64,000 nt of DNA from Thermoanaerobaculum sp. (GCA_021154885.1 JAJKHS010000041.1:1-64000), one strand, 5' to 3'; shown: positions 27,422-36,438, numbered from the stretch's first letter. The notes: generated from the letters alone by a model not told the origin. Translations and numbers: made by a program.

Positions 27422-27988
27422 ATGGATGCCGAAGAGACGAAATACACGCGAGTCGAGTACGAGAGGCGGTTTCTCGTTTCACCCCAGGAGGATTGGAGGA
27501 GCGCGATCGAACCGTACTCGAAGACTTTCGAGGACAACTATCTTCGTCGTGGAAGGCTTCGGCTGAGGATCTTGACGGACTCGGATACCGGACGGCGGCT
27601 CATCAAGCTGACGAAGAAGTTTGAGTCGGATTCGCCGTATTTTCAGACCATCAGCCGGATTCTCCTCTCGCCGGGCGAGTACGAGCTCCTCGACGCTCTG
27701 GAGGGAGACCGGCTCAGGAAGATCCGTCACTACCACATCGATCGTGGCCGGGTTTTCTCGATCGACGTCTTCGAGGGCGAGCTGGAAGGGTTGATCCTGT
27801 GTGAGACCGAGGCGGAGGGGCTCGAAGAGCTGATGTCGATCCAGCCTCCGCCGTATGCGAGGCATGAAGTCACGGCCGATCCCTTCTTCACCGGGGGAAA
27901 CCTCTGCCGGACCTCACGCGCCGACCTGCTGGGCAAGCTGGCTGCGTTCGCAATGCCTACCCGTGTTCCTGAGCCGCCGGGAGGGTAG
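27422..27988 (+). CDS. CYTH-domain protein
   Basis: The 188-residue protein begins YTRVEYERRFLV, the first strand of the CYTH (triphosphate tunnel) fold, and continues with DNYLRRGRLRLRIL, LIKLTKKF and FSIDVFEGELEGLILCETEAE. The acidic and basic residues that line the tunnel are present. The hallmark ExExK is here E-Y-E-R, with Arg for Lys. Family members bind or hydrolyse inorganic triphosphate or cyclise nucleotides. ATG 27422 is preferred because it puts the CYTH strand near the N-terminus. An upstream GTG at 27377 is possible. The 3' end overlaps the DUF5996 remnant on the other strand. Confidence 0.8.
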   Translation: MDAEETKYTRVEYERRFLVSPQEDWRSAIEPYSKTFEDNYLRRGRLRLRILTDSDTGRRLIKLTKKFESDSPYFQTISRILLSPGEYELLDALEGDRLRKIRHYHIDRGRVFSIDVFEGELEGLILCETEAEGLEELMSIQPPPYARHEVTADPFFTGGNLCRTSRADLLGKLAAFAMPTRVPEPPGG

Positions 27989-28199
27989 ACGGCTGGCGTT
28001 CGAGCGCCGCGCGATTCCAGCCGGCGAGAGTCGCGGCGGCCTCATAGGTGCTCTGCAGGAACTCCAGGAGGGTGCCGTCGGGATCGGCGGCCTGGCGCAC
28101 CGCCTCGTACGGCAGGATCCATTCCCGCATCCCGAGCCATGCTTCGAGTGGCAGGTGCGGCCAAGAGTCAGCCGGGCAGTGCGAGGCGGCGATGCGCTC
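27957..28199 (-). pseudogene. DUF5996 gene remnant with large internal deletion
   Basis: The frame reads WPHLPLEAW, the N-terminal signature of DUF5996 proteins. It then passes straight to the C-terminal signature WILPYEAVRQA ... LLEFLQSTYEAAATLAGW. The roughly 200 residues between them in intact family members (about 300 residues) are missing. The only nearby ATG (28201) is in another frame, so the start is also damaged. The identification rests on recalled family end motifs. Confidence 0.7.
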
Positions 28200-28296
28200 A
28201 TTGTCTGAAGGTATTCTACCCCAAGGACGCGCCGTTCGCGATGCCGGCGCCAAAGCGACGAAGCCCTGGCGCCGGGGAGGCCTGGAGGTGCTGCGA

Positions 28297-28458
28297 TCAG
28301 CAGGGGCAGACCGAGTGCCTCGTGGGGCAGAGCATGGAAGTGCAGCGGGAGTCGGGGCCGGTGAATCCCCCCTCCACCGGCTGCAGCTCGTGCGTGCTGA
28401 GGCGGCGGAGCGTTTCACGATGGATCGTCAGCTTCGACAGCTTGAACGTTTTTTTCAT
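28297..28458 (-). CDS. RiPP precursor peptide (lanthipeptide-like leader), orphan
   Basis: The 53-residue peptide has a ribosome site AGGGAG upstream of ATG 28458. The leader (residues 1-30) reads KLSKLTIHRETLRRLSTHEL and ends in VEGG, a double-glycine-like end. The core is rich in Cys, Ser and Thr (GPDSRCTSMLC, HSVCPC; four cysteines). The same L-x-(H)-R-E-T-(L/V) motif is in the precursors at 61200-61397 and 61409-61600. Class I lanthipeptide precursors of Acidobacteriota and Bacteroidota carry such leaders. No LanB, LanC or LanM gene is nearby, but an ABC exporter pair of NisT type lies on the same strand 1.1 kb downstream. Confidence 0.75.
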   Translation of the reverse strand: MKKTFKLSKLTIHRETLRRLSTHELQPVEGGFTGPDSRCTSMLCPTRHSVCPC

Positions 28459-28719
28459 AGCTTGACTCCCTGGCGAGGTGCCGGCGGTCGAGATTGAGGC
28501 CGGCAGGCCTTTCGTCTAAGAAAGGTGCTGCGCAAGGTCTGCGGAGGGACGGGCTCTTACCCCTGATCTCCTACCGGGGCAGGCCGCTTCCCATTGCGCC
28601 CAATGCCGGCCATTACCGCCCTAGGCGACGACCGAACGAAGCGCCGCCGACCCGGGTCTAATGCATGGTTCTGTTCGGCCTCACGACACCGCCAGGGTAG
28701 ATTTGTCATACGTTGAAAG
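28459..28719. other. intergenic region
   Basis: No gene is seen. It separates the RiPP precursor from the helicase remnant, and the precursor's promoter must lie here. No clear -35/-10 pair was found. Confidence 0.3.
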
Positions 28720-31280
28720 CTAGGACGCATTCTGCTCCCCAGTAATGAGGTTCAAACGGACGAACTGGGTTGTTCCATGCATGGGCATTAGTTCGGATGG
28801 GCGGACCATCCAGACAGTGGATGAAGCTTTCGATACAAGTTCATACATCAACCCATGCGGCGTATAACGTGCCCCCTTCACCTCCACCTCCTCGGAGCTC
28901 CCGTCCAAAGCCCGACGCATAACGCGCTCTCCCGCCGCGATCACCGTAACCCAATCCTGGTCGGTCTCACTCGGCACTCCGGCGCCGCCCTCCGTTAGCA
29001 AGGAAGGGCTGAGCTCTTCTACTTGCACCCGAAGCTTGGTTAACGATTCTTGGAGAGCCACCTCACCCCGTTCCTTGGCGATGAACAAGGTCGTATCGAC
29101 GACCTCGACGAAACGATCAGAGAGCTGCTGCGTTAGACGCAAGCTTCCGTGCGTTGCATCGTAGATACACATGCCTTGCACGCCTCCTGGACCGAGTGGC
29201 GATCCCTTGGAGTGGAAGGCACCAAAGCCGATGTCGCGAGCCTGAACGCTACAGAGGGTGCAAAAAGCTTCGAGCAGAGCAGAGGCCACAGACTCCGATT
29301 CTAGATCGCGGTCCGAAAAGAACCAGCATATTCCTGTCGTCTCGAAGAACCGGTTCAACGCCTTCTGTGAGTACTTCGACCCCGGCCCATAGTGGTTGAC
29401 GATCCTGTTTGGGCCACGCCTCTCTACGAACCCGGTAACCCGTTCGCTGACCTGCACTGACGCTTCAACTAAAAAGCCTTCGCTAGAGGTGCATGCTGAC
29501 AGCACTCCGCTTTTGAAATTTGGGAACACCTTCGTCTGAAGGATTGGTTCTGTCGTGTAGTGCTTCGTCCGCTGTACTCGAATCTCCCCGTCCCGAAACC
29601 GATACTGGAGCACCCGGAATGGACGGGCCATATAGTAGTAGACAGCTCCTGGATAAGCCTCCCTGAGGGACTGAGAGAAAGTCAGTGAGCCGAGTGGTGA
29701 CATGTGGGGACCTTTGTGGTGACGGACGGAGAACGATTTCTCTACTCCGCTCCTAATCGGGAACTCGAAGTGAGGCCCAGCCTGGGCTTGTTGCTTGAGG
29801 GGGTAAAGGTCCGCAGGGACCGTCTCTGTAGGCTTGATCTCGTTCCGCAGCCACCTGACGAAGTCGGCCGGAAGCGTGCTGAACGCATCGAGCTTCTCAT
29901 TGGGTGCTCTCACACCCTCGAATTCGGCTGCTGCGCATAGCGCATTGGCGAATTGAATGTATCGGTTTTCCAAGTACAGCCATGAGGGCTCTGGTTTTCG
30001 GTCCACAAACTCTTTGAGACCGTTAGGAAGTCGCGTGACCAAGCCTAGGTCATCGATAAGCACACACACACCGTGGCTCTTCCTGCCACCGCGCCCGAAA
30101 CGTTGTTTGAACGACTTGACTGAGGGCGGAATGCCGAGCAACACGACGATACGGAGATCGCCGATGTCGATTCCTAGTTCCAACGCACTTGTCGAGACTA
30201 CTCCAGATAGTTCGCCTTCTCAAGGGAATGCTGGATCGCTCGGCGATCGTCTTCCTCGTAGCCGGCGCGATACGGCAGCACCTTGCAGAGAGACTCAGTT
30301 TCGGAAGGCTCATCGCCCTCTTGCTCATCGTCCGCTTTTTCGCTGCCCTCGCCTTGGGCAGTTGACAAATCGCGGCCAGCGGCGGCAACGAGTTGCTCGA
30401 CCATCTTTCGTGAATCGGCGAAGGCGAGGAAACGGCCCGTATCGGCGGTTGCCAGCGCCGAAATCAGGTTCACATAAGCATCGAACGACTTCCCCTTTTT
30501 GACTGTTGCGAGCAAAAGTGTCTTACCATAGTTGGCTGAGCCGTCCTCGTCTTCAGTCAGCACCACCGAATCACGGCCAGTCAGTTGGCGTATGAAGTGT
30601 TCAGGTTCCCCAATCGTGGCCGTGCTGGAGATAATATGCTGGAGCCCCGAGACAGCTTGAAGGCGACGCATGAAGTACGCCATGTTCGTGCCAAACACCC
30701 CGTCATACACATGGGCTTCGTCGAGGATCAGAACATTAAGTCGGTCGAGAAAGTCTCTCGTTGCCACCTCACTCGCTTTTGCCAGTAGCCAGGCATGAGC
30801 CACATCTGGGGTCATTAGAACCACGTGGCTCCGGCGGAGGATCCCTGGTCGCTCGACCGTAGGTACGCCGCCATCAATGTGGGCAACTTGCAGACCGAAG
30901 TTGCCGAGGAACTCTTTCCACTTGACGAGTTGATCTTGAATCAGAGCCTTTGCCGGGTAGAGAGCGAGCACTTGGGCCTTCTTATCGCTCTTCACCGCAT
31001 GCGCAGCGAAAGCCATGAAGACAAGGCTCTTCCCAGATGCAGTCGGTGTAGCAAGACAGATGTCCTTTCCGTCAAGCGCTGCCTGAATGCCAGCCGCCTG
31101 ATGAGAGTAGATCCCGAGCGGGAATAATGTGTTCAACCGACCTCTGATTATCGGCGCAAGGCCTTCCGGCGGAGGAACGAGCTTTGCAGGCCGCCCTGGA
31201 AGCTCAAGATGAGCTACAACGGTAATGTTATGCGCCTCAAGAGTCTGACTTAGGCCGCTCACAAGCATAGAGTCGTTCAT
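28720..31280 (-). pseudogene. DEAD/DEAH-box helicase interrupted by a single-base frameshift
   Basis: The ribosome site GGAGGG and ATG 31280 are intact. The first frame (to 30198) holds motif I (ATPTASGKSLV), motif II (LILDEAHVYDG) and motif III (SSTATIG). The second frame (from about 30215 to 28720) holds motif V (STSALELGIDIG), motif VI (KQRFGRGGRKS) and a C-terminal region (ARDIGFGAFHSKG, CIYDATHGSLRL) resembling the DUF1998 tail of MrfA/YprA-type helicases. Adding one G in the run at 30214-30216 joins the frames as LEKGELSGVVSTSALE, giving about 853 residues. It may be a young pseudogene or a sequencing error. Role is unknown; relatives act in DNA repair or phage defence. Confidence 0.8.
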
Positions 31281-31309
31281 GCTCCCTCCGGATTTCCTCT
31301 GAGGTCGAA

Positions 31310-31690
31310 TCTCTAGGCGACTATCTGAAATCCTCTACCGGTCTGGGAGGATTGCAGATGGTCGCAGGTTGAACAAAACCGCAGGCGAGTCAGGGACAGT
31401 CCTAGGAAATTCAATCCCTGGCAGGGCGCTTCGCGCGACACCCTGCCGGCCTCCACACACCCCGACAGCAGCCGTGAGGCTGTCAGAGAACCGTCCAGCG
31501 AAAGGGAACTGCCGCATGCCCAGGCTCCACAACCGCGATTTCGCGTCCACGATTATACAGCAGGACCCTAGTGAGATACACAACTCCCTGGCGCCATGGT
31601 TGAGCAGATCAGTATTGGCATCGAGCTATAAGCGGTAGGATCATTGCGGCGGATCCTTCGGGGGCTCGCCTAGGCCGGGACGGAGCAGGC
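31310..31690 (-). repeat. structured repeated element, copy 3
   Basis: Reading on the minus strand it aligns with copies 1 and 2: GAGCCC...TCCGCCGC, ATAGCTC, GGGAGTTGTGTATC, TATAAT, GAAATCGCGG. A CTGACAGC hairpin and a perfect GGCAGGG/CCCTGCC hairpin follow. The terminal stem pairs 31347-31365 with 31317-31335 (17 of 19). Its base is GCGAC/GTCGC where copy 1 has GCGTC/GACGC. It ends about 30 bp before the helicase start codon. Confidence 0.75.
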
Positions 31691-31879
31691 AGACATCGGC
31701 TTGGAGCCCCTGCCGGAAGCCGAGGTTGAGATGGCGTGACGACTGGAAGCCGGTGAAATCCTTGGGGCGCCGCCGCTTGAGGATGGGCCCATGCACACTA
31801 TCAAGCCTGGACGAGTTTGCGGTCCGAGGCCGATCACGTTCCGGATCTGAGCTGAAAAGGTGGCTGGGCCGGAGGCCGC

Positions 31880-31931
31880 TTTGACGCCGATCTTATGGTG
31901 TCTGGAACATCGTCTGTGTCTGTGCCTTCAA
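31880..31931 (-). pseudogene. short fragment related to the nearby amidohydrolase gene
   Basis: TTGACGCCGATCTT and, a few bases on, CTGGAACATCG match the amidohydrolase gene at about 33020-33050 in order and spacing. The surrounding sequence (31691-31943) shows no intact gene. It looks like a decayed second copy. Confidence 0.45.
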
Positions 31932-31943
31932 GAGTTTGGCCCT

Positions 31944-32441
31944 CTACTGCGGAGGCCACGCCTCTCCAATTCGTTCGAGAGCCAAGCGAAGGGTCTTATC
32001 GTCGAGGCGAAGCCCTGCCTCGCGGAGAGCGGCCATCACGCGAGACGCAGAAGGGATCAGGCCGGCTTGCCGTGCGCGAAGGACTACCGCCAGAGTCCCG
32101 AGGATTGGCAATTCCAGGGCCCGGGCGCAATTGCGGGCGGCGGCGTCATCCAGGACGGCTGTGCGCCCTGATTCCTCCAGGGAGAGAGCGAGCACAGCGG
32201 ACTCGCCGGCCCCCAATCCCCACTCAAGGACCTTCTCCGGGATCTCTCGGGGAGAGGCACGGCCGCCCCAGCCGCTCTCCAGAGCCTTCCGTGCCGGGTC
32301 CGAAGGCAACCCCGCCAGAACCTCCGACGCGACCGCGTCCGGAACGATCGCGTGGGCCGCAAGTTTGTCCAGGAGATCGAGATAGCCGGCCTTCGCCAGG
32401 GAGATGATGGGAGAGGCGTTGACGATCCATGTCTCACTCAA
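31944..32441 (-). CDS. DUF3368 PIN-like toxin
   Basis: The 165-residue protein matches DUF3368: IVNASPIISLAKAGYLDLL, VPDAVASEVLAGLPSD, GAGESAVLALSLE, AVLDDAAARNCARAL and LGTLAVVLRARQAGLI. These are PIN-domain-like proteins, probably ribonucleases, with the usual first Asp replaced by Asn. The start is placed at TTG 32441, which overlaps the end of the antitoxin gene and begins LSETWIVNASP, as in relatives. The pair with the upstream UPF0175 gene is a typical type II toxin-antitoxin module. Confidence 0.85.
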   Translation of the reverse strand: MSETWIVNASPIISLAKAGYLDLLDKLAAHAIVPDAVASEVLAGLPSDPARKALESGWGGRASPREIPEKVLEWGLGAGESAVLALSLEESGRTAVLDDAAARNCARALELPILGTLAVVLRARQAGLIPSASRVMAALREAGLRLDDKTLRLALERIGEAWPPQ

Positions 32442-32685
32442 GGCCGGCTTCCGCGAGGAGCTCGTCGGCCCCGTACTGGAAGGGGGAGACGCCGAAACGC
32501 CCAAGTGCGTCCAGGAATTCGCTCCGCGGGAGCCCCGCGATCTCGGCGGCCCTTCCCTGCGAGACGAGCCTGAGCTCGTACCACTTGACGGCTGCCGCGA
32601 GCCGCAACTCTTGGGCGAACCCCTGCGGGTCCTTGTGGAGAGCTGCCAGAGCGCCCTCGGGCATTTCGATCGTCATTCGAACCAT
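32434..32685 (-). CDS. UPF0175-family antitoxin
   Basis: The 83-residue protein reads MVRMTIEMPEGALAALHKD, then EELRLAAAVKWYELRLVS-like UPF0175 helices (here QELRLAAAVKWYELRLVSQ), followed by GRAAEIAGLPRSEFLDALGRFGVSPFQY. UPF0175 proteins are DNA-binding antitoxins that neutralise PIN-type partners and repress their own operon. The gene overlaps the toxin gene by 8 bp. It starts 44 bp after the amidohydrolase stop, on the same strand. Confidence 0.85.
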   Translation of the reverse strand: MVRMTIEMPEGALAALHKDPQGFAQELRLAAAVKWYELRLVSQGRAAEIAGLPRSEFLDALGRFGVSPFQYGADELLAEAGLE

Positions 32686-32729
32686 GCTCTCATCTCCGAC
32701 CTCTACCCTACCACGTCCTCCGCCTCCGT

Positions 32730-34055
32730 TCAGTGCCCTCCACCCTGATTCTTGATCACCCGCCCACCCTTCATCACGAAACTGACCCTTTCGGTCTGGC
32801 GGATGTCCTGCAACGGGTCGCCCGGAACGGCCACGAGGTCGGCGAGCTTGCCGGGCTCGAGGGTGCCGATCTTGTCGGCCAGCCCTAAGAGGTCGGCACC
32901 GCTTCGGGTGGCGGCGAGCAGCGCCTGGGCCGGGGTCATGCCGTTCTTCACCATGAGGGCGAACTCGCGGGCGTCGAGGCCGTGCGGCTCGACCGCCGAG
33001 TCGGTGCCGAACGCCACCTTGACGCCGATCTTCACCGCGCGCTGGAACATCGCCTGCATCTGCGCCGCCGCCGCCCGCGCCTTGACCGCAATCGGCGGCG
33101 GGAAACGATCCGCCTTCTCGCCCACCCACACGCCGGCGAAGATCGTCGGCACGAGATAGACGCCTTTTTCTTTCATCAGCCGCAGGGTGTCGTCCTTAAG
33201 AAAGGTGCCGTGCTCGATCGAGTCGACTCCGGCCGCGATGGCGATCTTGGCGGCCTCGTCGCCGTGGCAGTGGGCGGCGACTTTGCGGTGCCAGGCGTGC
33301 GCTTCGGAGACGATGGCGTCCATCTCCTCGCGCGTCAGCTCGGGAACGTCGACCGGATCGGAGAGCGAGAGCACGCCGCCCGAGGGCATGCACTTGATCA
33401 CGTCGGCGCCGAATTTGATCTGGAAGCGCACGGCCGCGCGACACTCCGCCGGTCCGTTGCAGACCCCCTGGATCGGTCCCGCCGGCTTGATCCGTTCCGG
33501 CGGGTAGGGGGCGTCGTCGGCGTGGCCTCCGGTCGAGCCGATGCCATGGTTCGCGATCAGCATGCGCGGCCCCTCCGTGATGCCGGCGTTGATGGCGTTG
33601 CGCAGGCCGAGCGCCACGTAGTCGGACGAGCCCACGTCGCGCACGGTGGTGAAACCGGCCTCGATAGTGTCGCGGGCGTACTTGGCGGCGTAGAGCGCCT
33701 GCTCGGCGGGGAAGCGCAGAGCGCCTTGGTAGAAGTCGCGATACCAGTTGTCCGACATCTCCATCGCCAAGTGGACGTGGGCGTCGATGAAGCCGGGCAG
33801 GAGCGTCGCGTCGCCGAGATCGATGACCTGGGCGCCCGGCGGGACCGCCAGGCTCTGCCCGACCTGCGTGATGTGGTCCCCTTCGATGACGACCATCCCG
33901 GGCGCCAGGGGGCGCTCGGAGGTGGAGGTGAAGACGCGCGCGGCCTTGAGCACCGTTGTACCCGAAGACTGGCCGGGGCTCTGGCCAGCGGCCGGAGCCG
34001 CGAACGGCAGCGCAATCCACAACGGTACCGCGACGACACACAGCAGCTTTCTCAT
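32730..34055 (-). CDS. secreted metal-dependent amidohydrolase (prolidase/imidazolonepropionase-like)
   Basis: The 441-residue protein starts at ATG 34055 with GGAGA upstream. A signal peptide (LLCVVAVPLWIALPFAAPAAG) precedes the amidohydrolase barrel. The metal motifs are DAHVHLAME, the carboxylated lysine in DVIKCMPSGG, HCHGDEA, SIEHGT and FGTDSAVEPHG. The C-terminal strand set (GTLEPGKLADLVAV, SFVMKGGRVIKN) closes the composite domain. Family members hydrolyse Xaa-Pro dipeptides or cyclic amides in the periplasm. The exact substrate is not readable from sequence. Confidence 0.9.
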   Translation of the reverse strand: MRKLLCVVAVPLWIALPFAAPAAGQSPGQSSGTTVLKAARVFTSTSERPLAPGMVVIEGDHITQVGQSLAVPPGAQVIDLGDATLLPGFIDAHVHLAMEMSDNWYRDFYQGALRFPAEQALYAAKYARDTIEAGFTTVRDVGSSDYVALGLRNAINAGITEGPRMLIANHGIGSTGGHADDAPYPPERIKPAGPIQGVCNGPAECRAAVRFQIKFGADVIKCMPSGGVLSLSDPVDVPELTREEMDAIVSEAHAWHRKVAAHCHGDEAAKIAIAAGVDSIEHGTFLKDDTLRLMKEKGVYLVPTIFAGVWVGEKADRFPPPIAVKARAAAAQMQAMFQRAVKIGVKVAFGTDSAVEPHGLDAREFALMVKNGMTPAQALLAATRSGADLLGLADKIGTLEPGKLADLVAVPGDPLQDIRQTERVSFVMKGGRVIKNQGGGH

Positions 34056-34134
34056 CCGGCTCTCCTTTTGGACAGGGTCTCCTGAGGGGCCGAGTTTAGC
34101 AGGGGAGGAGGCGTCGCGAAAAAGGCCGCATGTT

Positions 34135-34140
34135 ATAATC
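34135..34140 (+). promoter_or_regulatory. -10 element for the lipase-like gene
   Basis: A perfect TATAAT lies 39 bp before the start codon, with GGAGG (34169-34173) as ribosome site. No good -35 box is seen at 17 bp spacing. Confidence 0.4.
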
Positions 34141-34178
34141 TTCTGTGTAGGCCCCCCTCTTTCTGATCCGGAGGTCCC

Positions 34179-35603
34179 ATGCCCAAAAAGCCGGTCGTCT
34201 TCATTCCCGGGTATCCAGCCAGCGAGCTCATCCAGCAGTCGACGGGCCGGGTCCTCTTCCCCCCGAGCCCCGTGGACCTTCTCCACCCGGACAGGAAGCG
34301 CAGCCTGGTCGCTCTCCTGAGCGGCCCGGACGATCCGCCCGGGGACATCGTCGCCGGCGAGCCGATCCGCGACATCCTGGGGATCGCCAAGCAGGCGCAG
34401 TCGCTCTACGACATCCTGCGGAGCAATCGCTACGGCTACACGATCCATAGCGGCGACAACTTCCGCGCCGTCGGCTGGGACTGGCGCAAGGCGGTGGACG
34501 ACCCCGGGGTCCAGGCCGCGGCGCTCGCGGCGATCCGGCAGTTGCGGGAGGCGAACGGCGGCGCCCGGGTGGTGGTGATCGCGCACTCGACCGGCTCTCT
34601 CGTGCTGCGGCGTCTGCTCGAAACGCAGGCGGAGGCTGTGGCAGGGATCGAGCGGGTTCTCGCGTTCGGGGCCACGTGGGCGGGAAACGTCTTCGCGGTG
34701 CGCAGCGTCGTCGAAGGACAGTCGATCGGCATCTGGCCCGCGGAGCTCGCGGGCGACGACGTGCTGAAGATCGTTCGCAACACCCAGGCCATCTATGACC
34801 TCTTCCCCCCCGATCCGGCGGAGGGCAAGACCCGTCTGGTGAGCCGCAGCGGGAAGCCGCTGGGCCTGTTCGTCGTCAGCCCAGATCGCGAACAGATCGG
34901 GCCGCTGGTCAACCTGCGCTGGGCGCCTTCCGGTGCTGCCGGCACGCTCATCCGGGAGCGGGCGGCGGACGCCGACCGGCGGCTCGGGGCGAGGACGATC
35001 CAGATCACGGCCCAGGGCGGCGGGCCGGCGCCGCCGATCACCAACGTCGTCGGTTGGGGAGCGGAGACCGACACGGCCTGCGTGATGGACGGCCAGGGCA
35101 ACCTCACCTTCGAGACCTCGAAAGAGGGGGACGGCACCTCCGCTCTCGTCTCGGCGTCCTGGCTGGACGGGCCGCAGGCCCGCACCCTCTTCCTGCCGAT
35201 AGGCATCTACCCGACGAACGGCATCCCGACGGTCCACAGCCGGATCTGGGACGCGCCGCCGGTGCTCGAGATCCTGGATCAGGTCCTGCTCGATCAGGCT
35301 CCGGCCCCCTTCGTCTGCGCGGCGGCGGACTCCGACCAGGCCAGGGACCGCCGCAGCAACGTCGTGTTGCGGATCTCGGCCTCCGACGGCAACGGCGGGG
35401 CGCTCCCCGATGCCCAGGCCCAACTGCGCGGGATCTTCGCCAAGCCCTTCGCCTTCTCCGGACACGTCCGGATGAACACGGAGATCCCGCGCGCCGCGAT
35501 CCGGCCGGACGCGCAAGGCATCTTCCGCTTCGTGACCGAGGTCTCCTGGTCCACGCCGGCCGGTCGCGAGGCACGTGAGCTGGTGGTGCTGTTCCAGAGC
35601 TGA
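34179..35603 (+). CDS. alpha/beta hydrolase, LCAT/lipase-like
   Basis: The 474-residue protein begins KKPVVFIPGYPASELIQ, the oxyanion strand of lipases and lecithin:cholesterol acyltransferase-like enzymes. AVGWDWRKAVDDPG and VVVIAHSTGSLVLRRLL follow; the serine near residue 145 is in A-H-S-T-G, a G-x-S-x-G variant. The C-terminal 200 residues are beta-rich and of unknown role. No signal peptide is seen, so action in the cytoplasm is likely. The gene is followed after 43 bp by another hydrolase and a methyltransferase on the same strand. Confidence 0.8.
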   Translation: MPKKPVVFIPGYPASELIQQSTGRVLFPPSPVDLLHPDRKRSLVALLSGPDDPPGDIVAGEPIRDILGIAKQAQSLYDILRSNRYGYTIHSGDNFRAVGWDWRKAVDDPGVQAAALAAIRQLREANGGARVVVIAHSTGSLVLRRLLETQAEAVAGIERVLAFGATWAGNVFAVRSVVEGQSIGIWPAELAGDDVLKIVRNTQAIYDLFPPDPAEGKTRLVSRSGKPLGLFVVSPDREQIGPLVNLRWAPSGAAGTLIRERAADADRRLGARTIQITAQGGGPAPPITNVVGWGAETDTACVMDGQGNLTFETSKEGDGTSALVSASWLDGPQARTLFLPIGIYPTNGIPTVHSRIWDAPPVLEILDQVLLDQAPAPFVCAAADSDQARDRRSNVVLRISASDGNGGALPDAQAQLRGIFAKPFAFSGHVRMNTEIPRAAIRPDAQGIFRFVTEVSWSTPAGREARELVVLFQS

Positions 35604-35646
35604 GGCGTGTCAGCGGGGCCCTCGCCGCGACAGCTATCATGGCGGA

Positions 35647-36438
35647 GTGACGTCAGGATTTATCGAGGCGGGCGGCCTTCGCCTGGAGATCCGGTGGGCC
35701 GGTCCGCCGCCGGAGGCGGTGCCTACGCTCGTCTTCCTGCACGAGGGGCTCGGCTCGGTCTCCCTGTGGAAGGATTTTCCCGACCGGCTGGCGCGCCGGA
35801 CCGGCTGCGGCGCTCTGATCTATTCGCGCGCGGGATATGGGAAATCCGATCCGGTGCCCCTGCCGCGGCCGGTCCGCTTCATGCACGACGAGGCGGAGGT
35901 TCTTTCCGAAGTCCTGGAGACGATGAAAATTCGCGAGAGCATCCTGGTGGGTCACAGCGACGGCGCCTCGATCGCGCTGATCCATGCTGGAAAAAGCCAC
36001 GCCGGAGGCCGGCCCGCAGCCGGTCTGAAGGGATTGATCCTGGAGGCGCCGCACGTCTTCACCGAGCCGCACGGCCTCGCGAGCATCGCGAAGATCGGAG
36101 AGGTCTATCGGACCTCGGACCTGCGCGAGCGGCTGTCGCGGCATCACGGCGCGAACGTGGACGTCGCCTTCCGGGGGTGGAACGACGTCTGGCTGCATCC
36201 CGACTTCCGCGCCTGGAACATCGAGGAGTACCTGCCCGCCGTCAAGGTCCCCATCCTCATCCTCCAGGGCGAGGACGACGAGTACGGCACCTGGCGGCAG
36301 GTCGAGGCGATCGAACGCCAGGCCGGCGGACCGGTGGAAGCGGTCGCGCTCGCGGACTGCGGGCATTCGCCGCATCGCGAGCAGCCGGAGCAGGCGCTCC
36401 AGGCGATGGCGGAGTTTGTGGAGCGGCACGTGCGATGA
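35647..36438 (+). CDS. alpha/beta hydrolase
   Basis: The 263-residue protein has the fold markers TLVFLHEGLGSVSLW, ILVGHSDGASIALIHA (nucleophile Ser in G-H-S-D-G), ILQGEDDEYGT (acid) and ALADCGHSPHREQP (histidine). The start is taken at GTG 35647 (VTSGFIEAGGLRLEI), since longer frames enter the upstream gene. Such enzymes cleave small esters or C-C bonds; the substrate is not clear. The stop overlaps the methyltransferase start (ATGA), so the two are probably translated together. Confidence 0.85.
   Translation: MTSGFIEAGGLRLEIRWAGPPPEAVPTLVFLHEGLGSVSLWKDFPDRLARRTGCGALIYSRAGYGKSDPVPLPRPVRFMHDEAEVLSEVLETMKIRESILVGHSDGASIALIHAGKSHAGGRPAAGLKGLILEAPHVFTEPHGLASIAKIGEVYRTSDLRERLSRHHGANVDVAFRGWNDVWLHPDFRAWNIEEYLPAVKVPILILQGEDDEYGTWRQVEAIERQAGGPVEAVALADCGHSPHREQPEQALQAMAEFVERHVR

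Noticed and set aside
28720-31280. DISARM or Dpd-type defence helicase
   Set aside because: The motifs and DUF1998-like tail would allow it, but no partner gene of those systems is nearby, so only a general helicase call is supported.
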